64,000 nucleotides of DNA from Gnetum montanum. Its lineage: Eukaryota > Streptophyta > Gnetopsida > Gnetales > Gnetaceae. The notes beneath the pieces were generated by a model that did no database searches, was not told the origin of the DNA, and saw only the letters and a list, made by a program, of their open reading frames with translations. The stretch spans positions 124,001 to 188,000 of the forward strand of contig MNCI01038012.1 of NCBI GenBank assembly GCA_015680685.1. The letters are read 5' to 3'. This document shows positions 48,216-59,479 of the stretch, in pieces. How positions within the stretch are numbered: position 1 is the stretch's first letter; the number at the start of each line of letters is the position of its first letter. Position numbers and translations under genes: made by a program.

Positions 48216-48290
48216 AAATTATATACCAAAGATAAAATTATTCTCCTATTATTATACACTTTTACATTCCTCTCAAGAACTCCTGTATTT

Positions 48291-48950
48291 TTTAAATTTC
48301 AAAATATATTATATAGATTATATGTGTTTTAAATTTTTAAAGAAAATAATTGGTTGATCTTAACTAATTACTTTTTTTTTCTATGGAAACAGGTACCACT
48401 ATCATTGAAATGTTAAAAAATCACATTTTTGGGAGCATCCATGGTAATCCAATTAGTGAAAGCATTTGTGATGTTCTCGTAAGTCAACTACTACTTATCA
48501 ACATTAGCAACATAACTGTCATGTTTTTTCAATTATGTGTGTTTATGTTTGTCATGCCTACATTATGTTGTATGTTTATATGTGTTTATGAAATAAGTTT
48601 GGATGGTAGAAATAAAATGTTATGAGCTCTAACCATTCCATGTGTGTTGTGATTTTTTTTATGTGTGACTTCTGGTCTATGTGAGGGGGCAATAGCTATT
48701 CCAAGTGTAAAGATCTCTTATGTGGAAATCAAGAGTCTTTTGATGAAGGAGGGTGCTAATGTGGACATCAAATAGGTCAATGTAATATCTCTCCAATGAT
48801 GGGATTTTTCCTTGAATTTTTGGCTTGTTTTGGAGTGTTATGGAACTATTTTGATGAGTTTAGGAGGTTCGAGGGGCTATGGGATCTTGTTTGGAGGTAT
48901 TCAAAGTTTCTAGGCATTAAAACAAGCATCTTTGTGTTTTGCCTTGGTAG
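48291..48950. other. spacer, nothing recognised
   Basis: AT-rich, with two short plus-strand open frames (48383-48625, 48796-49014) that do not resemble known proteins. Confidence 0.35.
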
Positions 48951-48952
48951 GT

Positions 48953-49115
48953 GGGACGTCCCAAATTTATGTGAGACATCCCATATGCATTTAGGACATC
49001 CTAGCTACACTTGAGACATCCCAACTTAGACATCCCATATGATTTCAAGACATTTCAATGATTAACAACCACTTTCATATCAGATGTCTCATTCTCCTCC
49101 AAGACATCCCAAATG
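48953..49115. repeat. GACATCCCA short-motif array
   Basis: GACRTCCCA-like nonamers at about 48955, 48974, 48994, 49014, 49028, 49048 and 49103, mostly about 20 bp apart. The first lies in a perfect palindrome GGGACGTCCC (48953-48962). Precedes a TATA box by about 85 bp. Confidence 0.75.
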
Positions 49116-49198
49116 GACATGATATAATTTTCTATGAATTTTTAAAGATTTAAATTTTTAATTTAAATAGAGAAGATGAAGAAACAAAGGTGAAAGGA

Positions 49199-49207
49199 TA
49201 TAAATAA
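49199..49207 (+). promoter_or_regulatory. TATA-box-like element, possible LTR promoter
   Basis: TATAAATAA followed by a purine-rich leader with GAGAGAG and AAGAAGAGATAG. A possible poly(A) signal AATAAAG lies about 215 bp further (49417). The layout resembles an LTR U3-R region or a plant promoter; LTR ends were not located. Confidence 0.4.
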
Positions 49208-49499
49208 ACCTCTTGGACCTTCATTTCTATCAAGAAAGAGTCGAGAGAGTTAAGAGAAGAGTAGAAGAAGAGATAGAATCATGGCAAGGTGCCTTGATAA
49301 TCATCCTTGCATGTGTATGATTGCTTTGTTTGAGTGTGTCAGAGTTTGATTGAATCTCTTATCTATCCTTGGGAATTTATGCTTTCTTTCATATGTAGAA
49401 TCTTCATTCGAGTAAGAATAAAGCTTTCATTTTCCTTTTCTAATTCAAATTTTCTATTTTGTGACTTTGAGAGAGCTTGGATTTTGAAATCCATGGGAG

Positions 49500-50200
49500 C
49501 TCCTCATCATTTAATTTTTCTTAAAATGAACAATGTAGCTCATATTCTAATGAATGAAGGGTCAAATTCAACATCATTTTAATATTCCAAATGTATTAGT
49601 GAAGTTAGATTCTAGGTATGACATCATCCTAAGGTACTTCTTTAATAAAGCTATTTTAAGCTATATTTAGTTTTAATTAACAACTAGCTTATAATTCTCA
49701 TTTGATAATAATAGGTTATAAGTGGTATAGCTTGGATAGGGTTGAAGTTCTAAATGCTTCATGAATAGCATGTTATATTATCATATCTACATAATATAGA
49801 ATAAAATATACATAATCAAATATTTATAAAGGTATAATAACTAAAAAATAAAAAATTCTAGGGATAATTAAATTTCAATATTTAATTAATAATTATCTAA
49901 AAGATCTATATTTGAGCTTCAATAGTAGTAAGAAGAAAGGGATATACAACTTTAACAAAATACTTTAATAACTACATTTTATCTACTTAAGTAAAGTAAT
50001 AATGTGACTTTATTAGTTAATTTATAAAATTAAATTAACCTATTAAAATTCATCTAATACTATTAAATTATTTAAGAAAACAAATGCATTAAGTAAATTT
50101 ACCTCTGCAAAATTTCAAGTTGTGGCTAGTTGCCTCTATGCTCATCTTGCTTTTTCTATGGTAAATTTGCTCATTCTACCAATGGTTAACATACTCACAA
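49500..50200. other. AT-rich spacer
   Basis: No gene or clear repeat recognised. Confidence 0.35.
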
Positions 50201-50203
50201 GTC

Positions 50204-51000
50204 TTACAATGTTTGGCCCAATTCAAAATTCATTATCATCCCTACTTCTTCATCTATAGTCCCTATACTCAAATCCTTAATTTCATGCCCCATTATTAGA
50301 TCCACCTTCATCCCTAGATGTGGAGGAGTCATATGATTAATACAACCACTATAAATGGCCCAAATAGAACAATTGATTTCCTTAGACATTTTGAAAATAG
50401 TAAAATTAGTGTTAGAGCCATCACTTACTTGCATTTCTCTAGTGTTTATATAAAGTCTCCCATTTATTTACCTTAGCTTAATTATTTCCTTATTGGATTG
50501 TGAAGTTACAGAACCCCATTTTCTACTAATACTTATCCTTCATGTAACTCTTCTTGTTATAATACCTACACCAATAAATGAATGAAGATTGTGCAAAAGG
50601 TGTTGTTTCTTGGTTAGAACTTTATTCTTCCATCTCTTCTTCTTTTGTTTGGGCCTTTTCTTCCTCTATCTCTAAAATTTGATTATCTTTGTTGAGATGA
50701 TGTATAATTTCTTTGGAACTTGGGCCTTTCTCTTTCTCTTATTCAACTAACTCCTCCTCTTACAGATTAAGAATTTTGAGCTCCATAAGCATTGTCCTAC
50801 CTTTAGGATGATGAAGTTTTCAATTCTTGTAGAGCACTTAGGATTGATATGAATTCATCTAGAGTGTAGGATAACATATCTTTTATTTGGATTATAGATT
50901 CTACAACATTTACAAACCTATAGTCATCATACAATTGTTGATACATTCAAGCCATCCTATGAAGCAAAATTTTTAAATTAATATTTTGGTTTTATGAGAT
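50204..51000 (-). pseudogene. Ty1/copia gag-protease remnant
   Basis: The minus-strand open piece 50204-50434 contains SIWAIYSGCINHMT, a copia protease motif with the catalytic Asp replaced by Tyr. To its right, 50600-50960 translates to an acidic/basic gag-like tail (RDRGRKGPNKRRRDG) and a LDEFISILSALQELK-like segment. Different in sequence from the copia copies at 7560 and 43440. Several stops. Confidence 0.55.
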
Positions 51001-53040
51001 CCAAATGTTGTTACTGAATTCAAGACAGCATGCAAGTGGAAAAGAGAAAATTTGAGTTACTTTCTCTATAGAATGAAAGTGTGTTTATGAGGAAGAAGGT
51101 ATCTAGTTTTTACAATTGTGGAGCTTGGTTTCAATTATCATCAATTAAAATTTATGAAAAGAGAGAAATAGTAGTATTATAGTTTTTCATTCAAGTGAAC
51201 CATAGAGAAGGCAACCATAATTATTCAACATTGTTTAATGATATTATAAAACCTACTAGCTACAGAGCAACGAGAGATATTTCAAAGAGTTGCAAAGCAT
51301 CGAATGCTAGATCTGATAAAATACTATTATCTGCAAAAAAAATTCTAACTATTTATTGTCCACTATGTGAGCCTTGGAAGTTTAATGAAATGGAATTGTA
51401 GATCGTAACAAAGTTTCACAAATTCAAAAATATTTTTAAAAAATATTAGATTATCATGAAAGATTTGAAAAGAAACAGGAAAAACTTAGATTATCAACAC
51501 CAAAAATGCATCTTGAAATCCTATGAAATATTTCTTATTCAATAGCACCCATCATAAGTAGAAGAAATAAACATTGAATATATGAAAACTGGTAAAAATT
51601 TAAGCCCAAAATCAAGCTCAGGGGACACAATTTTATTAATGAAGAAACCCTGCAATGAAGATGGAACTAAAGCATTCATCAAACCATACTGCAACAATAA
51701 GGAAACACATAACCTCTCTTGGCTAGGTTAGGCCATGACCCAAAACAATTCCTATGGCTTAGGTAGAGCCATCACTAATGGAAATTATGATGGTAGCATG
51801 GCGACAAAGGTGACGATGATGCAGTTGTAGGCTACATTAGAGAAGGGCAAGAAAGCATCTGTTCTAACTTGGAGGAGACAACATTGAGGTCACAACAAGG
51901 CATTGTAGATGGTAGGTTTCTCCTTGAACATGGGAAGAGGGCAACATGGTATTAGGCCATAAGATAAACATACAATTACTTTGTTTATACATTTTATGTA
52001 AATGTGTCGACAAAGCAGCAACAAAGATCCAAAGCCTTAACAACATTATTTTCAAAAAAGACATATTCATTGTTTTAGAAGATGGAAAAGGTTTATGGCT
52101 TAAGAGAAAAATATTTATGAAATTTTGATAAATCTAATTTTACTTTTCATAGGAAATTATGTTTAATTTTCCAAGATATTTGTAGTCTCTTATGTGACAC
52201 CTTCCAACTTTGGCAGATATTTCTCAATTTTTTAACTTCCTATGGTGATCTACATGCTATTTATTACCAGGGAAACAATTGGTCACCATAGCTTAAATTT
52301 CTAATAACTTTCTTTAAAAGTTGTAACTTCTATGATGGTTATGAATTAATTCCCTAGATATTTGTAACACCCTTGATGTTTCATTATTATTGTAACTACC
52401 CTAGGGTCACTATAAAAGTGCATTCAAAGGTAAAAAAGAAGGGAGAAGATTGGGAAAATATAATTGAAGATTATTTGTAAGATGGCATCTTAGAGACATT
52501 AATTTGGCTACTTTGTTTTAATCTTATGAGTTCATTTATTCCCATTTTATTTTAGTTACTTAGCTAATAGTTTAGATACTATTGTGCTTGGCATAAAATT
52601 TTGGGATTTTTCCTAGGTTGCTTTTATACCTCTATTTTTGTGTAATATTAGAATTTTATTAGATTATCCATAAAAGATCTTATGTTGTTGAAAAGCCTCA
52701 AGAGTAATTTAATAATAATGTCTTAAAAAAATTTCCTATTTTGAGCATAGAGAATCTAGGAAAATCTTTGGTATTTTGAGGTGACTAAAATAGCTTAATT
52801 ATTTTAATGTGTATTTCCTTAGTATTTCAATCAAGAAATTGTGAAAGTCTTGAAAGCTCTATTGAATGCAATCTATGACAACTATTAACTAGCCAAAATA
52901 GAGACATACTTTTTCATTTACATAGCCATTTTGGTAGTGTAATAAGATTTTATTTTACTAAATTACTTGTTTAGATCAAAAGATTTGAACAATTCATACT
53001 TATTGAATTGGGAATAGCTTTATGATGAAGTGTTTCCTCT
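51001..53040. other. spacer with possible plus-strand promoter
   Basis: No protein family recognised. CACTATAAAAG at about 52408 is a TATA-like box preceded by TGTAACACCC (52373), which could be part of a copia-type LTR, but boundaries are not visible. Confidence 0.3.
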
Positions 53041-54366
53041 ATTGTGACTAAAAACCTCAATCACTAGAAAATCCAAGGATCCTCATTGTAGCAATTTCCC
53101 AACCCCAAATCCCCAAGACCTCCATGGAAAAAATGGGATTTGAGGTACCTTGTCTAGTCTAGCAAATTAGATAAGGACTTATGAAATGAAAAACATGGGA
53201 ATACAAAGAAGCAGAATGTAAAACTAATAACAGGCCTAAAATAATGAATAGATGATAAATTTATTTCGTAAACATAAAACTTTATTTAAAAAGAAAAAAG
53301 AATAATTTAGATAAATGTGTACAAATGGTGCATGGATGAGCAAAGAAGGGAGTTCACTTATGCAAGTGTTCAAAGCCCATTAAAGCTAATGTGATTTGCT
53401 CCATGATCTCGGTGCTAAGCCACTCCTGATGCTATCGAACCTTCATTACTACAACCTTGGATTTGCAAGTTGGGTCACTCAAGGTTATAATTCTTCCAAA
53501 TTGGGGTTTGAGAGAGTGCAAGTATGGAAACTTGTAAGAGCTCTTGAGTGCTTAAAAATGCCACAAGTGTGGAATTGTAAAAATTGTTTGATAATGTTGC
53601 TATTGCTAGAATTACTAAAATAAAAAATGTTGAACTTGTTGAAAGTCCTAAAATCTTGTAAGTGTTGAATCTTGTCAAAAATGCTAAACCTATAAATGGT
53701 GTTTGAGGTTGGCTTTTATATGTTTTTTGGGTCATGAATGAGGCTGAAAATTGGCCATGATTTCGTTGCAAACTGGCTTTGAAATGGTTGAAAATTTGAT
53801 GTGTTTTTGCTGAAAATATGCTACAAAATTTAGGTGAGATGTGTGGCCAAATTTGGGGGGTTACTATACATAGTAAGTGTTTTTTCCCATGGCCATTCCA
53901 TTTACTATTAATAGTAACTAGGAAACACCTTTTACACTTAATATGAATCTTCCACGTTGAGCTCTCCACCATGCTTGTTGTAGTGGTTGGTCAATGTTGA
54001 AGTGCATGAATTGATGAATCTTTCTTTTTGTGGCTTCCATGCTAGGAGAGTGATTTTTCCATGCTAGGGAAAAAATTTCTGTTCTAGGGGGAATTTTTCC
54101 AACCTAGGGAAAACTTTCTGTGCTGGGGGGAACCTTTTTATTTTTAGGGGTAAGGGGGAGTTTCCAAATTGTGCATTTGGTCTCCAAGTTAAAGGGGGAG
54201 AAAGTTTCCAAACCACCCACCATTCCACATTAGGGGTAGGTGAGATCTACCCCCTACAACTATTTCCAATGTAGAAAAATGTATACCCTCAATAAAACCC
54301 ATCAAATTATCTTTTTTGGCATTCCAAAAGGCATTTTGAACCCCATCTCCCTCCCACGCGTACCCA
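53041..54366. other. probable 3' LTR/UTR region of element D
   Basis: Left of a long G-run on the coding strand (candidate PPT), so it may be the 3' LTR of D ending at 54366. A 165-residue minus-strand open frame (53475-53972) has no recognisable features. Short TCCATGCTAGG motifs at 54030-54150 also occur in the array right of D. A matching second LTR is not in the window, so this call is tentative. Confidence 0.3.
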
Positions 54367-54389
54367 CCCCCCCNCCCCCCCCCCCCCCC
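54367..54389 (-). other. C homopolymer (poly-G on minus), candidate polypurine tract of D
   Basis: About 22 C with one undetermined base at 54374. On the minus strand this is a G-run located downstream of the D integrase, directly before TGGGTACG, as a PPT would be. The run length is probably inaccurate in the assembly. Confidence 0.35.
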
Positions 54390-54615
54390 AAAACCCAAAT
54401 ATAGACACTAGGTGATATTTATCACTTGGAAAATGAGGCTTTGACCACTCATGAGGCATTTTTAAGCCCCAGAAGTATAAAGCATGTGAAATTACTCACT
54501 GTGGGTTACAATTTTCACATTTATAGTGAATTTTTACCTTGGGTTTCATGGGGTGAAAGCTACATGATGAAGATTAATTATAACATGCAAATTTTTGTGG
54601 TCTTTTGATGGCCCC

Positions 54616-54661
54616 TCTTTGTTGGTGCCTAGAGGATTGACCCAAGAGGCACCAACAAAGA
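54616..54661. repeat. 15-bp perfect inverted repeat, 16-bp loop
   Basis: TCTTTGTTGGTGCCT (54616-54630) and its exact complement AGGCACCAACAAAGA (54647-54661). Confidence 0.9.
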
Positions 54662-54857
54662 ATACAAAATACCACTACATATTATAACACTACAATGCAT
54701 ATAGGCCACTTGAGAATCAAGCTATCTAGGTTACCAATGTTTCTAGTTTAAGGCCATGTTATACCATGGTACTAGTTTAAGGCCCTAGCAAGACATGTTG
54801 CCAATTTAAAATCATAGAAAACTATTGAAAGTAGGCTTTCTTATTGATGATTATATG

Positions 54858-55463
54858 CTACATGAAATATGGCTTCAAATAGGAATGATTAACTGAATTC
54901 CCTAGATCATTCCTATTCATGTTAGCTATTCTAAATGATCCATTCCTATAGGCCCTAGTGATAAGAAAGGACCATTTCCAATTAGCTAAGAATTTGTCTA
55001 CATGATCATGAACTATCTTGAGGACTAGGTTCCCCTCCTTGATCTTGCACATGGCCAAGTCATGGTGATGTTGTTGCTTTTGCCTCTCTTGATAGTTCTC
55101 AATGTGAAAAAGTTCTTCCATACATCAATCCTCCACTAAATCTAGGGCTACCAACCACAACTTCTTGCTATTCTTTCTGTTGATGAAATCAGTCAAGGAT
55201 ACTTGAAGCAATGGCACCTGTAATTCAAGAGGTAAATAAACTTCAAAATCAAAAATAAGGGTATAAGGGGTTATGATGGTTACCATGTCATAGGTTGTTC
55301 TATATGCCCATAGTGCATGGATAAGCCACTCATGCCACTTTCTCTTATTGTTGTTAAGCATCTTCTTGAGCAAGTTGACGGTGGCCTTGTTTCTTGCTTT
55401 TGCTAGTCCATTTCCTTGAGGGTAGTAAGGTGATGACAAAGACTACTTAATTTAATGGTTGTG
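54858..55463 (-). pseudogene. integrase C-terminal half of element D
   Basis: Two abutting open pieces (55125-55439 and 54858-55121). The first reads SSPYYPQGNGLAKARNKATV, then KWHEWLIHALWAYRTTY, the standard Ty3/gypsy integrase end of core with the catalytic Glu position read as Lys (LAKA instead of LAEA). The second is the C-terminal domain (EGNLVLK, NWKWSFLITRAY, HSYLKPYFM). It lacks a chromodomain, as Tat elements do. Joined to 58239-58760 across the insertion. Confidence 0.8.
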
Positions 55464-55468
55464 ATAGC
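55464..55468. other. left target-site duplication (ATAGC) of insertion in D
   Basis: ATAGC directly before TGTTGGCA; repeated at 58234-58238 directly after CGCCAACA. Confidence 0.85.
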
Positions 55469-56456
55469 TGTTGGCACATTTGTCCATTCCATGGGACAGT
55501 TGAAATATTTTATTCAAAATTGAAGGAATCTATGGTTGTAAATTTACAAGTAAATTACAGCTTTAGTGTTGAGGGCTGATGGGTGTTTTTAGAAGATTGA
55601 TTCACTAGTAAAGAATTTGATGTTGAAGCCTTCTTGGTATAAGATGAAAGTGCCAGATTATTCCTTTATTAAAGATCAGAGGATAGTACTATAGCAAGGA
55701 AGGGAGTATGTTATTTACTTGGAAAGCACTAAGTTGCAGAACTCGGTTGTTAAACTCAGTCGTATCCTTAAGATAACATTTGAAACTCCTTGCAAATCAG
55801 AAATTAAAACAAAAATATGCAATGCATCGGTTGTTTTGAAAGATTATGCAACAATAAGAGAGGAGGAAAGGAAGACCATATTTGGACCAACGTCCACCGT
55901 ATACCTGCTGATCGTAGCAATGGCGGGGAAGTAAACACCATAGAAATAATATCAGTGAAGGGAAAAGAAGATCACGGTGTTCCTGGAAAATCATGCCACA
56001 GAAAAATGTTCAACACCATCCACCACGCAACATTCATCCTGGCACAGATAGACAACTTTGCCATAAATGTAGGGATATTATTTTTGAAAAAAAATCAAAA
56101 CCCTCATCTACAAAATACATAAAGAAAGGAGTCACGCCTTGTTGAAACCCCAATTTTGATGTTAAGTTTTGCAATCCATAGCAGTTTCTATTGTGCGGGC
56201 TACAACAGCTCAGAAGGTTCCTACGATTTTGTCAGATGCAGATCCACAATACATTAGCCCCTGGTCCTACAATCAATGATAATGGCGGTGATGATTCAGA
56301 AAAAATTTAACAAATGCAGGAAACCCTAAGCCAATTTGGGGGAAAAAAAGAAATCTCTGGCAACCAAAACCCTCTGTTTAGAATAGTATGTTCAACACAT
56401 CGTTCTTTAAGAAAAACCCTTCTCCTCCAGCAATTGAACATCATAGCACGCGACAA

Positions 56457-56720
56457 TGGAGCCAGATGCAGTTGTAGAACCTTCTCCCGCGGTGGCAGTT
56501 GGTTATGATTTTGCAGGGCCTTATTGTGCGGTGGTAGTTCAAACATACGGTTTTGGTTGATATAGCACTTTGGATCTTGGGTAGAACATGTGTCGGTTCT
56601 TACAGGTTTTGTGCAGAGAAAGGAGAAAATGAACTAGCTGATTACGCCTACTGTTTTGGAACTATTGCCGAATATCCACGCGATTTACTAGGGAAGAAAA
56701 AGAAGAATTATTTTAACCCA
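56457..56720 (+). other. exon-like sequence inside the insertion (possible captured gene fragment)
   Basis: An ATG in good context (ACAATGG, 56457) opens MEPDAVVEPSPAVAVGYDFA and continues to a stop at about 56560, with GT dinucleotides before it. TTACAG at about 56600 is followed by FCAEKGENELADYAYCFGTI and YPRDLLGKKKK. CpG-rich compared with the window. I do not recognise a family; it may be non-coding LTR sequence that happens to be open. Confidence 0.3.
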
Positions 56721-57160
56721 TTCATTAACTCTACCACTTTCACCAAGATATATGTAAAATTATTTCATTACTACCACTCGTATATAACTTTACAAAAGCA
56801 TCGGGTGATTAAAATATCTAACAAATTAATCTACATATATACATATATATAGATATAATAACCATTAATGAAGTAGATATAGTGTGAAGCCCTGTTTTAA
56901 AAACTTGCCTTTAATTATCCCAAGTCTTATAATATAATTTTTAAACATTATTATATATAAGTTAGTACCCACAAAAATATTTGCAATATCGATATTAAAA
57001 TATTTATTTGTAATATCACATTACATTTAATATAAATATTAATGTTAGCATAAATTTCTCCTAATTCTATGTATAACTTCGTAACTTGCTAACTACATAA
57101 CTTCCTCCTAACTTGTTGGGCAAGTAATCTTCTAATTGGTTGGCCAAGTTACTTGGGAGA

Positions 57161-57924
57161 NNNNNNNNNNNNNNNNNNNNNNNNNNNNNNNNNNNNNNNN
57201 NNNNNNNNNNNNNNNNNNNNNNNNNNNNNNNNNNNNNNNNNNNNNNNNNNNNNNNNNNNNNNNNNNNNNNNNNNNNNNNNNNNNNNNNNNNNNNNNNNNN
57301 NNNNNNNNNNNNNNNNNNNNNNNNNNNNNNNNNNNNNNNNNNNNNNNNNNNNNNNNNNNNNNNNNNNNNNNNNNNNNNNNNNNNNNNNNNNNNNNNNNNN
57401 NNNNNNNNNNNNNNNNNNNNNNNNNNNNNNNNNNNNNNNNNNNNNNNNNNNNNNNNNNNNNNNNNNNNNNNNNNNNNNNNNNNNNNNNNNNNNNNNNNNN
57501 NNNNNNNNNNNNNNNNNNNNNNNNNNNNNNNNNNNNNNNNNNNNNNNNNNNNNNNNNNNNNNNNNNNNNNNNNNNNNNNNNNNNNNNNNNNNNNNNNNNN
57601 NNNNNNNNNNNNNNNNNNNNNNNNNNNNNNNNNNNNNNNNNNNNNNNNNNNNNNNNNNNNNNNNNNNNNNNNNNNNNNNNNNNNNNNNNNNNNNNNNNNN
57701 NNNNNNNNNNNNNNNNNNNNNNNNNNNNNNNNNNNNNNNNNNNNNNNNNNNNNNNNNNNNNNNNNNNNNNNNNNNNNNNNNNNNNNNNNNNNNNNNNNNN
57801 NNNNNNNNNNNNNNNNNNNNNNNNNNNNNNNNNNNNNNNNNNNNNNNNNNNNNNNNNNNNNNNNNNNNNNNNNNNNNNNNNNNNNNNNNNNNNNNNNNNN
57901 NNNNNNNNNNNNNNNNNNNNNNNN
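57161..57924. other. assembly gap (764 N)
   Basis: Unbroken run of N inside the insertion. Open frames spanning it are artefacts. Confidence 1.
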
Positions 57925-58233
57925 TATTTGTTACAAGTAGGTATTATAAGGACTGCGTAGACTAGGCAGTTGAACAAAATAGGAAATTTTCAACAACTCA
58001 CAGTACTTGGCAAAGTTGGCTGAATCTCTTTAAAGTAAGTCATTTGTAGTTTACACACAACGCAATGGTTACATTTCTCACAACCACACACCACAACAGC
58101 ACACACACATACTCACATTAACTACTGAGTTTATTTGGAGGTACCTAGGCCTTGGTGTTGCCAGAGACCAGCAAGCACCTAAATCTTGTTCGAGGACACT
58201 CGTTGGCAGTCACGTCCCAAACGGTCGCCAACA

Positions 58234-58238
58234 ATAGC
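58234..58238. other. right target-site duplication (ATAGC)
   Basis: Identical to 55464-55468. Confidence 0.85.
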
Positions 58239-58765
58239 AATGCTTAGTCTCTTAGCTACTAAATTGAGGTTCATTTTTTGTAACCATGGTTATGGGTAGG
58301 CCAAAATGAGCTACAAAGTTATCTAGGATAAATTTGTAAACTTGTTTAGATGTGGTCTTCCTTAGGGGAATAGCCTCAATCCACTTAATAAAGTATTTAG
58401 TTGCAATGATGATGAATCTATGTCATGCAGAAGACTTAGGCATTATAGGTCCAATGATGTCCAACCCCCATCATTGTAATGACCATTGTATTTGGGTTGT
58501 ATGTAACTTAGTTGGTGAGACATGTATCAGGTTGCTATATCATTGGCATGTGTCCCATCACTTAACCTTTTGTAGGTAGTCATTTTTCATATGGGGCAAT
58601 AGTAGCCTAACGGTATAATCTTAGCAACCATGGCTCTAGGTCCTATATGTCCTCCACAAACACCATTTTGAACCTCCTTTAGGGATATTTTGGCTTTTTT
58701 TTTACCTAAGCACTTTAGGAGTACACCATCATAGGACCATCGATGTAATGTGTTATCACCCATGA
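58239..58765 (-). pseudogene. integrase N-terminal half of element D
   Basis: Zinc-binding segment (GVCGGHIGPRAMVAKI at about 58645), then LDIIGPIMP (first catalytic Asp kept), RFIIIATKYFIKWIEAIPL, and VTKNEPQF, where the second catalytic Asp reads Lys. The coding stretch stops at the ATAGC insertion site and continues at 55463. Stops present. Confidence 0.8.
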
Positions 58766-58979
58766 TGATGTACTACTTTGATCATTTGCATATGAAATCA
58801 TTTTAAGTAGTTGTTAGGGCTTGTGAGGATTCACCATGTATAAGATAAAATTGTGTATCATCATACCACTCCTTTGGAGGAGTAGTATGAATGAAAGCCA
58901 CAAAGGTATCCTTAGCATTTCGCATGATTAGAGTAGCACAATCCATGGTTAAGGTGGGTAACTTGCTAAACACAGCTAG

Positions 58980-59352
58980 TGTCACACTAAGGGCTAATGT
59001 TGTAATTGCATCAACTATGGCATTTTTGTTTCTAGGTATGTGTTGGATACCAATGTCTATGAATTTTTGTAATAGTTTCTTTCCTAGACCATAGTAAGGT
59101 TGTAAATGCTTTTCTTTTCATGCATAGACTTTGGTTACTTGGTTGACCATGAGTTGTGAATCATCTGTGATGACTACGTGTCTAATTCCTAGGTCACAAA
59201 CTACCATCATCCCTCTAATCAAACCCTCGTCTTCCACTATGTTGTTGGTATATAGGAACACAAAATCATAGGAAAATTATTAAATCTCACCAGATGGGAA
59301 TGTTACGATGGTAGTAGCACTAGTCCCATGGGTGGTTGAAGCTTCATCGAAG
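58980..59352 (-). pseudogene. archaeal-type RNase H (aRH) of element D
   Basis: Translation shows FDEASTTHG, TNNIVEDEG, VVITDDSQLM, and IPRNKNAIVDAITTLA in order. These carry the D-E-D-D acidic residues expected of an active RNase H fold, all still encoded. This second RNase H, between the usual RNase H and integrase, defines Tat/Ogre/Retand elements. Confidence 0.75.
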
Positions 59353-59479
59353 TTCATAAATACCTCATAGCCATTAGACACTTGGCTAAATATGTTAATG
59401 TATTCATCAGGAAACTTGGGATATATGGCTACTTAGTCATCAATAGGTGAAACCATGAGTTGTATCACTATATCTTGAC

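Larger units (their letters stand above)
43440..48290. repeat. duplicated block, copy 2 (copia fragment with LTR, plus caspase-like exon)
   Basis: Matches 7560-10735 in order and orientation. This copy retains about 1.5 kb (44290-45790) absent from copy 1: the gag N terminus, PBS remnant and LTR. The copies are clearly diverged, so the duplication, or two insertions of one composite element, is not recent. Confidence 0.85.
55469..58233. mobile_element. LTR-type insertion (solo LTR or deleted element) within D integrase
   Basis: 2765 bp including 764 N. The termini TGTTGGC and GCCAACA are perfect 7-bp inverted repeats starting TG and ending CA, flanked by the 5-bp duplication ATAGC. The integrase reading of D resumes across it. 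The left-end sequence does not recur in the visible right part, which favours a solo LTR or a strongly deleted element, although a second LTR boundary could hide in the gap. It has more CpG than the surrounding DNA, so it is younger than D. Confidence 0.8.

Noticed and set aside
48953-49115. CRISPR-like array
   Set aside because: Repeats are only 9 bp and degenerate, spacers are about 11 bp, and the DNA is plant-type; no cas genes.
53475-53972. 165-residue minus-strand protein
   Set aside because: No domain, signal or composition typical of a protein; lies in probable LTR/UTR sequence with simple internal repetition.
54189-54398. Gly-rich minus-strand open frame (MGFGGGGG...)
   Set aside because: Produced by the C homopolymer; no other support.
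57132-57977. Four open frames of 266-281 codons
   Set aside because: They consist almost entirely of undetermined residues across the 764-N gap.
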